23,467 bases of DNA, taken from positions 1 through 23,467 of the forward strand of contig CAXTEJ010000049.1 of NCBI GenBank assembly GCA_964243295.1, read 5' to 3'. Position 1 is the first letter of the stretch. Every line of letters begins with the position of its first letter. Below are positions 6,996 through 14,384 of this stretch, piece after piece. The notes beneath the pieces are model-generated. The model searched no databases. It had not been told where the DNA came from and was given only the letters and a program-made list of their open reading frames with translations. Both the position numbers and the translations under genes were made by a program. This stretch comes from CAXTEJ01 sp964243295 (lineage in GTDB: Bacteria; Actinomycetota; Actinomycetes; Actinomycetales; Angustibacteraceae).

Positions 6996-7624
6996 CAGGC
7001 ACCGATCCCAGCGGCCCGGGCCCGCAGCATCGCAGCGGGGGCCACGTGCTCGAGCGGCATGCCGCGACGCGCGGCGACCTCCTCGGGGCGCTCGAGCCCC
7101 TGCAGGGCCGCGACGGTCGCGTGCACGATGTTGATGGCGTTGGACGAGCCGAGCGACTTGCTCAGCACGTCGTGGATGCCGGCGCACTCGAGCACGGCGC
7201 GCACCGGACCACCGGCGATCACGCCGGTTCCCGGGGCGGCGGGGCGCAGCATGACCACGCCGGCCGCCGCCTCACCCGTGACGGGGTGAGGGATCGTGCC
7301 CTGGATGCGCGGCACCTTGAAGAACTGCTTCTTGGCCTCCTCGACGCCCTTGGCGATCGCCGCGGGCACCTCCTTGGCCTTGCCGTAGCCGACGCCCACC
7401 GTGCCGTCGCCGTCGCCGACGACGACAAGCGCGGTGAAGCTGAACCGGCGTCCGCCCTTGACCACCTTGGCCACGCGGTTGATGGTCACCACGCGCTCGA
7501 CGTACGCCGTCTTCTCGGCGCCCGCGTCACGGCGGTTGTCGCGGTCGCGACGGTCCTTGCGCTCGTTGCCGCCGGTCGCGGCGCCGGCTCCGGCACCGGT
7601 CCCGCGGCGCTGGGGTCCTGGCAT
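6995..7624 (-). CDS. rpsE: 30S ribosomal protein S5
   Basis: Small-subunit protein near the decoding site, involved in accuracy and mRNA unwinding. The 209-residue product has a Gly/Ala- and Arg/Asp-rich N-terminal extension (about residues 1-38). The S5 double-stranded RNA-binding domain follows, from EKTAYVERVVTINRVAKVVKGGRR (37-60) through GYGKAKEVPAAI, and then the C-terminal domain with GVIAGGPVRAVLE and KSLGSSNAINIVHAT. The ATG at 7624 has GAGGA about 7 nt upstream. A longer in-frame start at 7771 is not supported. The stop overlaps the rpmD start by one base. Confidence 0.98.
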   Translation of the reverse strand: MPGPQRRGTGAGAGAATGGNERKDRRDRDNRRDAGAEKTAYVERVVTINRVAKVVKGGRRFSFTALVVVGDGDGTVGVGYGKAKEVPAAIAKGVEEAKKQFFKVPRIQGTIPHPVTGEAAAGVVMLRPAAPGTGVIAGGPVRAVLECAGIHDVLSKSLGSSNAINIVHATVAALQGLERPEEVAARRGMPLEHVAPAAMLRARAAGIGA

Positions 7625-7658
7625 CAGACGTTCCTCTTCTCGTGTGCGGTGCGGGCGG

Positions 7659-8033
7659 TCACAGGTCGAGCCCGCCCTCGCGGGCACCCTCGGCGATGGC
7701 CGCGACGCGACCGTGGTAGCGGTTGCCGCCCCGGTCGAACACGACGGCCTCGACGCCAGCCTGCTTGGCACGCGCCGCGACGAGCTCGCCGACGCGACGC
7801 GCCTTGGCGGTCTTGTCGTCGCCGGACTCGCGCAGGTCGGCCTCCATCGTGGACGCCGACGCCAGCGTGACGCCCTGGACGTCGTCGACGACCTGGACGA
7901 ACACGTGCCGGCTCGAGCGCGACACGACGAGGCGCGGACGCACCACCGTGCCGGTGACCTTCTTGCGGACGCGCAGGTGACGACGGCCGCGCGAGGCGAC
8001 CTTGCCCTTGGGGCGCTTGACGATCAGTGCCAT
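7659..8033 (-). CDS. rplR: 50S ribosomal protein L18
   Basis: 5S rRNA-binding protein of the central protuberance, working with L5. The 124-residue product has a basic N-terminus (KGKVASRGRRHLRVRKKVTG), then RPRLVVSRSSRHVFVQVVDD and TLASASTMEADLR. The C-terminal FDRGGNRYHGRVAAIAEGAREGGLDL is the classic L18 ending. The ATG at 8033 lies 3 nt after the rplF stop. A 34-nt spacer with the rpsE ribosome binding site follows. Confidence 0.98.
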   Translation of the reverse strand: MALIVKRPKGKVASRGRRHLRVRKKVTGTVVRPRLVVSRSSRHVFVQVVDDVQGVTLASASTMEADLRESGDDKTAKARRVGELVAARAKQAGVEAVVFDRGGNRYHGRVAAIAEGAREGGLDL

Positions 8034-8036
8034 GGC

Positions 8037-8576
8037 TTACTTACCAGCCTTTCCGACCTTGCGGCGGATCTGCTCGCCGGCGTACCGCACGCCCTTGCCC
8101 TTGTAGGGGTCGGGCTTGCGCAGCTTGCGGATGTTGGCGGCGACCTCGCCGACCTGCTGCTTGTCGATGCCCACGACGCTCAGCCGGGTGACGCCGTCGA
8201 CCGTGAAGGAGATGCCCGTGGGCGCCTTGACGGTGATGGGGTGGCTGTAGCCGAGGGCGAACTCGAGGTCGGAACCGCGCGCCTGGACGCGGTAGCCGGT
8301 GCCGACGATCTCGAGCTTCTTCTCGTACCCCGCCGTGACGCCCTGCACCATGTTGGCGATCAGGGTGCGGGTGAGGCCGTGCAGCGAGCGGTTGCGGCGC
8401 TCGTCGTCCGGGCGCTGGACGGCGAGGGTGCCGTCCTCGGCGCGCTGGACGACGATCGGCTCGGCGACCGTGTGGGACAGGGTGCCCTTGGGCCCCGTGA
8501 CGGTGACGGCCTGGCCGTCGATGCTCACCTCGACGCCGGTGGGGATGGCGACGGGGAGCCTACCGATGCGTGACAT
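8037..8576 (-). CDS. rplF: 50S ribosomal protein L6
   Basis: Binds 23S rRNA near the sarcin-ricin loop and the factor-binding site. The 179-residue product begins MSRIGRLPVAIPTGVEV and has two repeated alpha/beta domains. It carries VTVTGPKGTLSH in the first domain, and YEKKLEIVGTGYRVQ and LGYSHPI in the second. It ends with RKPDPYKGKGVRYAGE, the diagnostic C-terminal signature, plus a Lys-rich tail. The ATG at 8576 is preceded by GGGGAG overlapping the end of rpsH, with 9 nt between the two genes. Confidence 0.98.
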   Translation of the reverse strand: MSRIGRLPVAIPTGVEVSIDGQAVTVTGPKGTLSHTVAEPIVVQRAEDGTLAVQRPDDERRNRSLHGLTRTLIANMVQGVTAGYEKKLEIVGTGYRVQARGSDLEFALGYSHPITVKAPTGISFTVDGVTRLSVVGIDKQQVGEVAANIRKLRKPDPYKGKGVRYAGEQIRRKVGKAGK

Positions 8577-8585
8577 GGTCTCCCC

Positions 8586-8984
8586 TTACCAGACGTAGGC
8601 GAGGACTTCCCCACCCACGCCCTTCTGTGAGGCCTGACGGTCGGTCAGCAGGCCGGACGACGTCGACAGGATCGCGATGCCGAGGCCGCCGAGCACCTTG
8701 GGCAGGTTGGTCGACTTGGCGTAGACGCGCAGGCCAGGCTTGGACACCCGGCGCACGCCGGCGATGGCGCGCTCACGGCTCGGGCCGAACTTCAGCTCGA
8801 GCACGAGCTTCTTGCCCACCTCGGCGTCCTCGACGGCCCAGGAGGAGATGTAGCCCTCTGCCTCGAGGATCTCGGCGATGTGGGACTTGAGCTTGCTGAA
8901 CGGCATGCCCACGCTGTCGTGGTAGGCCGAGTTGGCGTTGCGCAGACGGGTCAGCATGTCTGCGATGGGGTCGGTCATGGTCAT
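8586..8984 (-). CDS. rpsH: 30S ribosomal protein S8
   Basis: Central-domain 16S rRNA-binding protein, and the spc operon autoregulator in E. coli (known for the family, not shown here). The 132-residue product contains DPIADMLTRLRNANSAYHD, the RVSKPGLRVYAKSTNLPKVLGGLGIAILSTS region and the C-terminal VGGEVLAYVW signature. The ATG at 8984 (MTMTDP) has AGGAG about 7 nt upstream. A second ATG at 8978 would give MTDP but has worse spacing. A 67-nt spacer separates it from rpsN. Confidence 0.98.
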   Translation of the reverse strand: MTMTDPIADMLTRLRNANSAYHDSVGMPFSKLKSHIAEILEAEGYISSWAVEDAEVGKKLVLELKFGPSRERAIAGVRRVSKPGLRVYAKSTNLPKVLGGLGIAILSTSSGLLTDRQASQKGVGGEVLAYVW

Positions 8985-9051
8985 CGGGCTCTCCTGCCCT
9001 TCCTCACCGTGGTTTCACAGGCCGAGCGGCCCGGGACCTGCGACGTAGTGG

Positions 9052-9237
9052 TTACCAACTGCTCTTGGTGATGCCGGGCAGCTCGCCCGCGTGCGCCATC
9101 TCGCGGAAGCAGATGCGGCACAGCCCGAACGCCCGGTAGACCGAGCGCGGGCGACCGCACCGCTGGCAGCGGGTGTAGCCGCGCACCTTGAACTTCGGCT
9201 TCGCATTGGCCTTGTTGACCAGTGCCGTCTTGGCCAT
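9052..9237 (-). CDS. rpsN: 30S ribosomal protein S14, type Z (zinc-binding)
   Basis: Small-subunit head protein. The 61-residue product is the short zinc form, with C24 and C27 (CQRC) and C40 and C43 (CRIC) as the zinc ribbon, and the ending GELPGITKSSW. The frame runs upstream to 9282, but the ATG at 9237 gives the family start MAKTALVNKANAKPKFKVRGY. The start follows the rplE stop by one nucleotide (TGACATG). Actinobacteria often carry a second, cysteine-free S14 elsewhere for zinc limitation; none is visible in this window. Some annotations name this gene rpsZ. Confidence 0.98.
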   Translation of the reverse strand: MAKTALVNKANAKPKFKVRGYTRCQRCGRPRSVYRAFGLCRICFREMAHAGELPGITKSSW

Positions 9238-9238
9238 G

Positions 9239-9841
9239 TCACTTCTCCTTGAACGGGAAGCCGAGGCTGCGCAGCAGCGCACGGCCCTCGTCGTCGTTGG
9301 ACGCCGTGGTGACGACCGTGATGTCCATGCCGCGGACGCGGTCGATGCGGTCCTGGTCGATCTCGTGGAACATCGACTGCTCGTTCAGACCGAACGTGTA
9401 GTTGCCGTTGCCGTCGAACTGCCGCGGCGACAGGCCGCGGAAGTCACGGATGCGGGGAAGCGCCGTCGACACGAGCCGGTCGAGGAACTCCCACATCCGG
9501 TCGCCGCGCAGCGTGGTGTGGCAGCCGATCGGCATGCCCTCACGCAGCTTGAACTGAGCGACGGACTTGCGCGCCTTGGTGACCACCGGCTTCTGGCCGG
9601 TGATCGCCGTGAGGTCGCGCACCGCGCCGTCGATCAGCTTGGAGTCGCGAGCGGCCTCGCCGACACCCATGTTGACGACGACCTTGACGACACCCGGCAC
9701 CTGCATGCGGTTGCCGTAGGAGAACTGCCCGGTCAGCGCCGGCACGATCTCGTCGAGGTAGCGCGCCTTCAGCCGCGGCTGCGGCCGGGCGCTCTGGCGG
9801 GGGTCGCCGGCCGGGGTGGCCTCGGTCTCGGTGACGGTCAT
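9239..9841 (-). CDS. rplE: 50S ribosomal protein L5
   Basis: 5S rRNA-binding protein of the central protuberance that contacts P-site tRNA. The 200-residue product has an N-terminal extension (about 20 residues, TETEATPAGDPRQSARPQ) before the conserved PRLKARYLDEIVPAL. The signature VPGVVKVVVNMGVGEA lies near residues 48-63, KARKSVAQFKLREGMPIGC near 90-108, and the protein ends RSLGFPFKEK. The ATG at 9841 overlaps the rplX stop by four bases (ATGA), implying coupling. The stop is one base from the rpsN start. Confidence 0.98.
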   Translation of the reverse strand: MTVTETEATPAGDPRQSARPQPRLKARYLDEIVPALTGQFSYGNRMQVPGVVKVVVNMGVGEAARDSKLIDGAVRDLTAITGQKPVVTKARKSVAQFKLREGMPIGCHTTLRGDRMWEFLDRLVSTALPRIRDFRGLSPRQFDGNGNYTFGLNEQSMFHEIDQDRIDRVRGMDITVVTTASNDDEGRALLRSLGFPFKEK

Positions 9842-10206
9842 GACAGGTCCTTCCCCGAGCGCTTGGCCACGCGCACGCGGACGGTGCGGTCGCGGCCGTC
9901 ACGCTCGACGGTCTCGAGGCGGTACCCGATCCGGGTGCGCTGGCCCGACTCCGGGTCGACCAGCATGACGTTGCTGACGTGCAGCGCGGCCTCCTGGCTG
10001 ATGATGCCGCCGCTGGTGTTGCCGCGGGTGCCCGCACCGGGCTTGGTGTGGCGCTTGACCATCCGCACGCCCTCGACGAGCACGCGACCGCGCTCGACGT
10101 CGACCGAGATGACCTTGCCCTGCTTGCCGCGGTCGCCGCCGTTGGCCTGCGAGCGACCGGTGATGACCTCGACGAGGTCACCCTTCTTGATCTTCATCTT
10201 CGCCAT
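9838..10206 (-). CDS. rplX: 50S ribosomal protein L24
   Basis: Early 50S assembly initiator that binds the 5' end of 23S rRNA. The 122-residue product begins MAKMKIKKGDLVEVITGR, and the KOW motif region continues through GKQGKVISVDVERGRVLVEGV. MVKRHTKP and QEAALHVSNVMLVDPESG follow. The start ATG at 10206 lies 3 nt after the rplN stop; an internal ATG (MKIKKGD) three codons in is an alternative. It overlaps rplE by 4 nt. Confidence 0.98.
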   Translation of the reverse strand: MAKMKIKKGDLVEVITGRSQANGGDRGKQGKVISVDVERGRVLVEGVRMVKRHTKPGAGTRGNTSGGIISQEAALHVSNVMLVDPESGQRTRIGYRLETVERDGRDRTVRVRVAKRSGKDLS

Positions 10207-10209
10207 GGT

Positions 10210-10578
10210 CTAGAGCACCTCCGGCGCCAGCGACACGATCTTCATGAACTTCTTGTCGCGCAGCTCACGGCCCACGGGGCCGAAGATGCGCGTGCCGCGC
10301 GGGTCGTTGTCGGCGCGCAGGATGACGGCGGCGTTCTCGTCGAAGCGGATGTACGAGCCGTCCGGACGCCGGCGCTCCTTGGAGGTGCGCACGACGACCG
10401 CCTTGACGACGTCGCCCTTCTTGACGTTGCCACCGGGGATGGCGTCCTTCACCGTGGCGACGATGACGTCACCGATGCCTGCGTAGCGCCGACCCGAACC
10501 GCCGAGCACGCGGATGCAGAGGATCTGCTTGGCACCCGTGTTGTCGGCGACCTTGAGTCGCGACTCCTGCTGGATCAC
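10210..10578 (-). CDS. rplN: 50S ribosomal protein L14
   Basis: Large-subunit protein at the interface, contacting 16S rRNA helix 14. The 122-residue product begins MIQQESRLKVADNTGAKQIL and carries the L14 signature ending near GGSGRRYAGIGDVIVATVK, RFDENAAVIL, and the ending REKKF-like RDKKFMKIVSLAPEVL. The start codon is GTG at 10578 with AGGAG about 7 nt upstream. A 79-nt spacer separates it from rpsQ. Confidence 0.98.
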   Translation of the reverse strand: MIQQESRLKVADNTGAKQILCIRVLGGSGRRYAGIGDVIVATVKDAIPGGNVKKGDVVKAVVVRTSKERRRPDGSYIRFDENAAVILRADNDPRGTRIFGPVGRELRDKKFMKIVSLAPEVL

Positions 10579-10657
10579 TGCTGAGCTCCTGTCGTCGCGC
10601 CGGTTCTCGGCTGGCGAGCCTGGCGGAACACTTCTTCGGACGGGGTGGTGCTGGTGC

Positions 10658-10969
10658 TCACTTGGCCTTGTCGAGGATCTCGACGACGCGCCAGCGCTTG
10701 GTGGCCGACAGCGGCCGGGTCTCCATGATGGAGACGAGGTCGCCGATGCCGGCGGCCTCCACCTCGTCGTGCGCCTTGACCTTGGTGGTGCGGCGGATGA
10801 CCTTGCCGTACAGCGGGTGCTTCACGCGGTCCTCGACCTCGACCACGACGGTCTTGGTCATCTTGTCGCTGACGACGTAGCCGCGGCGCGACTTGCGCTG
10901 ACCGCGCGGCGCGTCGGCGGTGGCCGGCGCGGGGTCCGGCGCGCCAGCAGGCGCGGGTGTGGTGGTCAT
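10658..10969 (-). CDS. rpsQ: 30S ribosomal protein S17
   Basis: Primary 16S rRNA-binding protein with an OB fold. The 103-residue product has an Ala/Pro/Thr-rich N-terminal extension of about 23 residues, then RKSRRGYVVSDKMTKTVVVE, KHPLYGKVIRRTTKVKAHDE and GDLVSIMETRPLSATKRWRVVEIL, the S17 signature. Typical S17 is 80-90 residues, so the extension accounts for the excess. The ATG at 10969 overlaps the rpmC stop by four bases (ATGA); the frame runs upstream to 11209, but that part is the shadow of rpmC. Confidence 0.97.
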   Translation of the reverse strand: MTTTPAPAGAPDPAPATADAPRGQRKSRRGYVVSDKMTKTVVVEVEDRVKHPLYGKVIRRTTKVKAHDEVEAAGIGDLVSIMETRPLSATKRWRVVEILDKAK

Positions 10970-11199
10970 GAGGTCCTGGCCTCCCCGATGCCGAGCTCGC
11001 GCTCGCGCATGATCGTGTAGATGCGGGCGATGTCGCGGCGGACGGCGCGCAGCCGGCCGTGGTTCTCCAGCTGCCCGGTGGCCGACTGGAAGCGGAGGTT
11101 GAAGAGCTCCTCCTTGGCCGCCCGCAGCTCCTCGACGAGCTTCTCGTCCTCGTGCTCGCGCAGCTGGGTGGGCGCCAGGCCCTCGGAACCCAGGGGCAT
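10966..11199 (-). CDS. rpmC: 50S ribosomal protein L29
   Basis: Small helical protein near the peptide exit tunnel, which forms part of the docking site for trigger factor and SRP together with L23. The 77-residue product reads MPLGSEGLAPTQLREHEDEK, then LVEELRAAKEELFNLRFQSA, TGQLENHGRLRAVRRDIARI and a short tail, matching the two-helix L29 fold. The start ATG at 11199 shares its A with the rplP stop (TGATG). The frame is open upstream to 11424, but only this start gives the family protein. It overlaps rpsQ by 4 nt. Confidence 0.97.
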   Translation of the reverse strand: MPLGSEGLAPTQLREHEDEKLVEELRAAKEELFNLRFQSATGQLENHGRLRAVRRDIARIYTIMRERELGIGEARTS

Positions 11200-11615
11200 C
11201 ACGCACCACCCTCGCGCTGGACGAACCGGCACTTCATGGGCAGCTTGTGGATGGCGCGGCGCAGCGCCTCCTTGGCGATGTCCTCCGGGACGCCGGACAG
11301 CTCGAACATGACCCGCCCGGGCTTGACGTTCGCGATCCACCACTCCGGGGAACCCTTGCCGGAGCCCATGCGGGTCTCGGCGGGCTTCTTGGTCAGCGGG
11401 CGGTCGGGGTAGATGTTGATCCACACCTTGCCGCCGCGCTTGATGTGGCGGGTCATGGCGATACGGGCCGACTCGATCTGCCGGTTGGTGACGTACGCCG
11501 GCTCGAGCGCCTGGATGCCGAACTCACCGAACGACACCTTGGTGCCACCGGTGGCGGCACCCGAGCGGCCCGGGTGGTGCTGCTTGCGGTGCTTGACGCG
11601 GCGCGGGATCAGCAT
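11199..11615 (-). CDS. rplP: 50S ribosomal protein L16
   Basis: Large-subunit protein near the A-site tRNA and the peptidyl transferase centre. The 138-residue product begins MLIPRRVKHRKQHHPGRSG and has FGEFGIQALEPAYVTNRQIE, ARIAMTRHIKRGGKVWINIYP, and the L16 signature RMGSGKGSPEWWIANVKPG, ending KCRFVQREGGA. The ATG at 11615 lies 3 nt after the rpsC stop. The stop overlaps the rpmC start by one base. Confidence 0.98.
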   Translation of the reverse strand: MLIPRRVKHRKQHHPGRSGAATGGTKVSFGEFGIQALEPAYVTNRQIESARIAMTRHIKRGGKVWINIYPDRPLTKKPAETRMGSGKGSPEWWIANVKPGRVMFELSGVPEDIAKEALRRAIHKLPMKCRFVQREGGA

Positions 11616-11618
11616 GCG

Positions 11619-12449
11619 TCAGCCCTCCGTTCCGGGAGCGGTCTCGGTGGTGGCGGCCGGTGCCGACGACTCGGGGGCGGTCGTCGCGACGGACTCGGCG
11701 CCGGACTCGGCCGGACGGCGCGCACCGCGGACCGGGCGCTCGCCCGAGCGCTCCGGACGCGGGCCACGCGGCGGCCTCGGCGCGGTCGCCTGCTGCTGCG
11801 CCAGCTCGCGGGCGGTGACGTCGCCCTTGTAGATCCAGACCTTGACGCCGATGCGGCCGAACGACGTCTTGGCCTCGTAGAAGCCGTAGTCGATGTTGGC
11901 GCGCAGCGTGTGCAGCGGGACCCGACCCTCGCGGTAGAACTCCGAGCGCGACATCTCGGCGCCACCGAGGCGGCCCGAACACTGCACGCGGATGCCCTTG
12001 GCGCCGGCGCGCAGCGTGGACTGCATGCCCTTGCGCATGGCGCGACGGAACGACACCCGAGCCGACAGCTGCTCGGCGACACCCTGGGCGACCAGCTGCG
12101 CGTCCATCTCAGGGTTCTTGACCTCGAGGATGTTCAGCTGCACCTGCTTGCCCGTGAGCTTCTCGAGCTCGCCGCGGATGCGGTCGGCCTCCGCGCCGCG
12201 ACGGCCGATGACGATGCCGGGCCGGGCGGTGTGGATGTCGACGCGCACGCGGTCGCGGGTGCGCTCGATCTCGACCTTGGAGATGCCGGCGCGCTCCATG
12301 CCCTTGGACATGAGGCGACGGATCGCGACGTCCTCCTTGACGTAGTCGCGGTAGCGCTGCCCGGGCTTGGTGCTGTCGGCGAACCACCGCGACTTGTGGT
12401 CGGTGGTGATGCCGAGGCGGAACCCGTGCGGGTTGACCTTCTGACCCAC
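11619..12449 (-). CDS. rpsC: 30S ribosomal protein S3
   Basis: Small-subunit head protein at the mRNA entry tunnel, with helicase-like function together with S4 and S5. The 276-residue product begins MGQKVNPHGFRLGITTDHKS. The KH type-2 domain holds the GRRG loop at residues 82-85, and the C-terminal S3 domain covers GIRVQCSGRLGGAEMSRSE (152-170) to VKVWIYKGD. From about residue 220 it ends in a low-complexity Arg/Pro- then Ala/Thr/Ser/Glu-rich tail, a tail type seen in actinobacterial S3. The start is GTG at 12449, sharing its G with the rplV stop (TAGTG). Confidence 0.98.
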   Translation of the reverse strand: MGQKVNPHGFRLGITTDHKSRWFADSTKPGQRYRDYVKEDVAIRRLMSKGMERAGISKVEIERTRDRVRVDIHTARPGIVIGRRGAEADRIRGELEKLTGKQVQLNILEVKNPEMDAQLVAQGVAEQLSARVSFRRAMRKGMQSTLRAGAKGIRVQCSGRLGGAEMSRSEFYREGRVPLHTLRANIDYGFYEAKTSFGRIGVKVWIYKGDVTARELAQQQATAPRPPRGPRPERSGERPVRGARRPAESGAESVATTAPESSAPAATTETAPGTEG

Positions 12450-12844
12450 TAGCGGGTCCTCCCCTTCGTCGCGGACACGGCCGTCGCGGCCCTGCCCTCG
12501 GGCACGCCCACGACCACGGTGATGTGGCTGGTGCGCTTGTTGATCCGGTACGCGCGCCCCTGGGCACGCGGGCGGAACCGCTTCATGGTCGGTCCCTCGT
12601 CGACGAACGCCGCCTGGACGACCAGGTCACGCTCGTCGAACGCCTCAGAAGCCTTCTCCGCCTTGACCCGCGCGTTCGCGACAGCGCTGAGCAGCACCTT
12701 GCGGACGGGGTCGCTGGCGCTCTGCGGCGCGAACTGCAGCACCGCTGAGGCCTCGGTCGCCTGCTTGCCTCGGATGAGGTCGACGACGCGGCGGGCCTTC
12801 TGGGGCGTGACGCGGATGTACCGCGCCTGCGCCTTGGCTTCCAT
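12449..12844 (-). CDS. rplV: 50S ribosomal protein L22
   Basis: Large-subunit protein whose extended beta hairpin lines the peptide exit tunnel. The 131-residue product begins MEAKAQARYIRVTPQKARRV and contains DLIRGKQATEASAVLQFAPQ. The hairpin loop region is FVDEGPTMKRFRPRAQGRAY followed by RINKRTSHITVVV. The ATG at 12844 follows a 50-nt spacer after rpsS, and the stop TAG overlaps the rpsC GTG by one base. A short C-terminal tail (EGRAATAVSATKGRTR) extends past the core. Confidence 0.98.
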   Translation of the reverse strand: MEAKAQARYIRVTPQKARRVVDLIRGKQATEASAVLQFAPQSASDPVRKVLLSAVANARVKAEKASEAFDERDLVVQAAFVDEGPTMKRFRPRAQGRAYRINKRTSHITVVVGVPEGRAATAVSATKGRTR

Positions 12845-12894
12845 CGCTGTCCCTTGTCTTCGTGGGTGGTGTGGCTGGTGGTCGGCGCGCCGCG

Positions 12895-13176
12895 TCAGCG
12901 GCGGCGGCCCTTGCGGTCGTCCTTCTCGTGCCCGCGGAAGGTGCGGGTCGGGGCGAACTCACCGAGCTTGTGGCCGACCATCGACTCGGTCACGAAAACC
13001 GGGACGTGCTTGCGGCCGTCGTGCACGGCGATCGTGTGACCGAGCATGTCCGGCACGATCATCGAGCGCCGGGACCAGGTCTTGATGACGGTCTTGGTCC
13101 CCTTCTCGTTCTGGGCGTCCACCTTCTTGGTGAGGTGGTCGTCCACGAAGGGACCCTTCTTCAGACTGCGAGGCAT
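12895..13176 (-). CDS. rpsS: 30S ribosomal protein S19
   Basis: Small-subunit head protein in complex with S13, contacting the large subunit and A-site tRNA. The 93-residue product begins MPRSLKKGPFVDDHLTKKVD and has TWSRRSMIVPDMLGHTIAVHDG, VPVFVTESMVGHKLGEFAPTRTF and the basic end KDDRKGRRR. The ATG at 13176 is 13 nt after rplB; the Shine-Dalgarno AAGGAG overlaps the rplB stop codon TAA. Confidence 0.98.
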   Translation of the reverse strand: MPRSLKKGPFVDDHLTKKVDAQNEKGTKTVIKTWSRRSMIVPDMLGHTIAVHDGRKHVPVFVTESMVGHKLGEFAPTRTFRGHEKDDRKGRRR

Positions 13177-13189
13177 GCGTCAGGGCTCC

Positions 13190-14026
13190 TTAGCGCTTCT
13201 TGCCGGTGCGACGGCGACGGACGATCATCTTGTCGCTGTCCTTGTTCGGACGACGGGTGCGGCCCTCGGCCTGACCCCAGGGGCTGACCGGGTGGCGACC
13301 ACCGGAGGTCTTGCCCTCGCCACCACCGTGGGGGTGGTCGATGGGGTTCATGGCCACGCCGCGCACGGTCGGGCGCTTGCCCTTCCAGCGCATGCGGCCG
13401 GCCTTGCCCCAGTTGATGTTCGACTGCTCGGCGTTGCCGACCTCACCGACCGTCGCCCGGCACCGCACGTCCACCAGGCGGACCTCGCCCGAGGGGAGCC
13501 GCAGCTGCGCCTTCACGCCCTCACGGGCGACCAGCTGCACGCTGGCACCAGCGGAGCGGGCCATCTTCGCTCCGCCGCCCGGCCGCAGCTCCACGGCGTG
13601 GATCACGGTGCCGACGGGGATGTTGCGCAGCGGCAGGTTGTTGCCCGGCTTGATGTCGGCCGCGGGACCGTTCTCGATCGCGTCGCCCTGCTTCAGGCGC
13701 GCCGGCGCGAGGATGTAGCGCTTCTCCCCGTCGGCGTAGTGCAGGAGCGCGATGCGCGAGGTGCGGTTGGGGTCGTACTCGATGTGCGCGACGACCGCGG
13801 GGACGCCGTCCTTGTCATGGCGACGGAAGTCGATGACGCGGAAGGCGCGCTTGTGGCCACCACCGATGTGGCGGGTGGTGATGCGACCCGAGCTGTTGCG
13901 GCCACCGGACTTGGTCAGCGGACGGATCAGCGACTTCTCCGGCGTGGAGCGCGTGATCTCGACGAAGTCGGCGACGCTGGAGCCACGACGGCCCGGCGTG
14001 GTCGGCTTGTACTTGCGGATACCCAT
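13190..14026 (-). CDS. rplB: 50S ribosomal protein L2
   Basis: Highly conserved large-subunit protein needed for subunit association and peptidyl transferase activity. The 278-residue product starts MGIRKYKPTTPGRRGSSVAD, then has the OB-fold part with GGGHKRAFRVIDFRRHDKDG, the SH3-like domain with NIPVGTVIHAVELRPGGGAK, and the catalytic-region signature AMNPIDHPHGGGEGKTSGG with the conserved histidines. It ends MIVRRRRTGKKR. The ATG at 14026 is 37 nt after rplW. Confidence 0.99.
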   Translation of the reverse strand: MGIRKYKPTTPGRRGSSVADFVEITRSTPEKSLIRPLTKSGGRNSSGRITTRHIGGGHKRAFRVIDFRRHDKDGVPAVVAHIEYDPNRTSRIALLHYADGEKRYILAPARLKQGDAIENGPAADIKPGNNLPLRNIPVGTVIHAVELRPGGGAKMARSAGASVQLVAREGVKAQLRLPSGEVRLVDVRCRATVGEVGNAEQSNINWGKAGRMRWKGKRPTVRGVAMNPIDHPHGGGEGKTSGGRHPVSPWGQAEGRTRRPNKDSDKMIVRRRRTGKKR

Positions 14027-14063
14027 TCGAAGACGTCCTCAGTGCTCGTTCGTCGGCACCCGG

Positions 14064-14384
14064 TCAGGAGACCGGGCCCCCGAAGATGTCGATGGAACCC
14101 TCGCTCAGGGTCACGATGGCGCGCTTGGTGTCCTTGCGGCGTCCGGTGCCGACCTTGGTGCGGCGGGTCTTGCCCTTGCGGTTCAGGGTGTTGACCGACT
14201 TCACCTTGACGCCGAAGACGCGCTCGACCGCGATCTTGATCTCGGTCTTGTTCGACCGGGGGTCGACCACGAAGGTGTAGGCGCCCTCGTCGAGGAGCCC
14301 GTAGCTCTTCTCCGAGACGACCGGGCTGAGCAGGACGTCGCGCGGGTCCTTCTGCACGTGGGGCCTGATCGGCGTGGTGCTCAC
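14064..14384 (-). CDS. rplW: 50S ribosomal protein L23
   Basis: Exit-tunnel protein that docks trigger factor and SRP. The 106-residue product has a short N-terminal extension (STTPIRPHVQKDPRD), then VLLSPVVSEKSYGLLDEGAY, FVVDPRSNKTEIKIAVERVF, GVKVKSVNTLNRKGKTRRTK and the ending FGGPVS. The start is GTG at 14384, overlapping the rplD stop by four bases (GTGA), so translation is probably coupled to rplD. Confidence 0.97.
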   Translation of the reverse strand: MSTTPIRPHVQKDPRDVLLSPVVSEKSYGLLDEGAYTFVVDPRSNKTEIKIAVERVFGVKVKSVNTLNRKGKTRRTKVGTGRRKDTKRAIVTLSEGSIDIFGGPVS

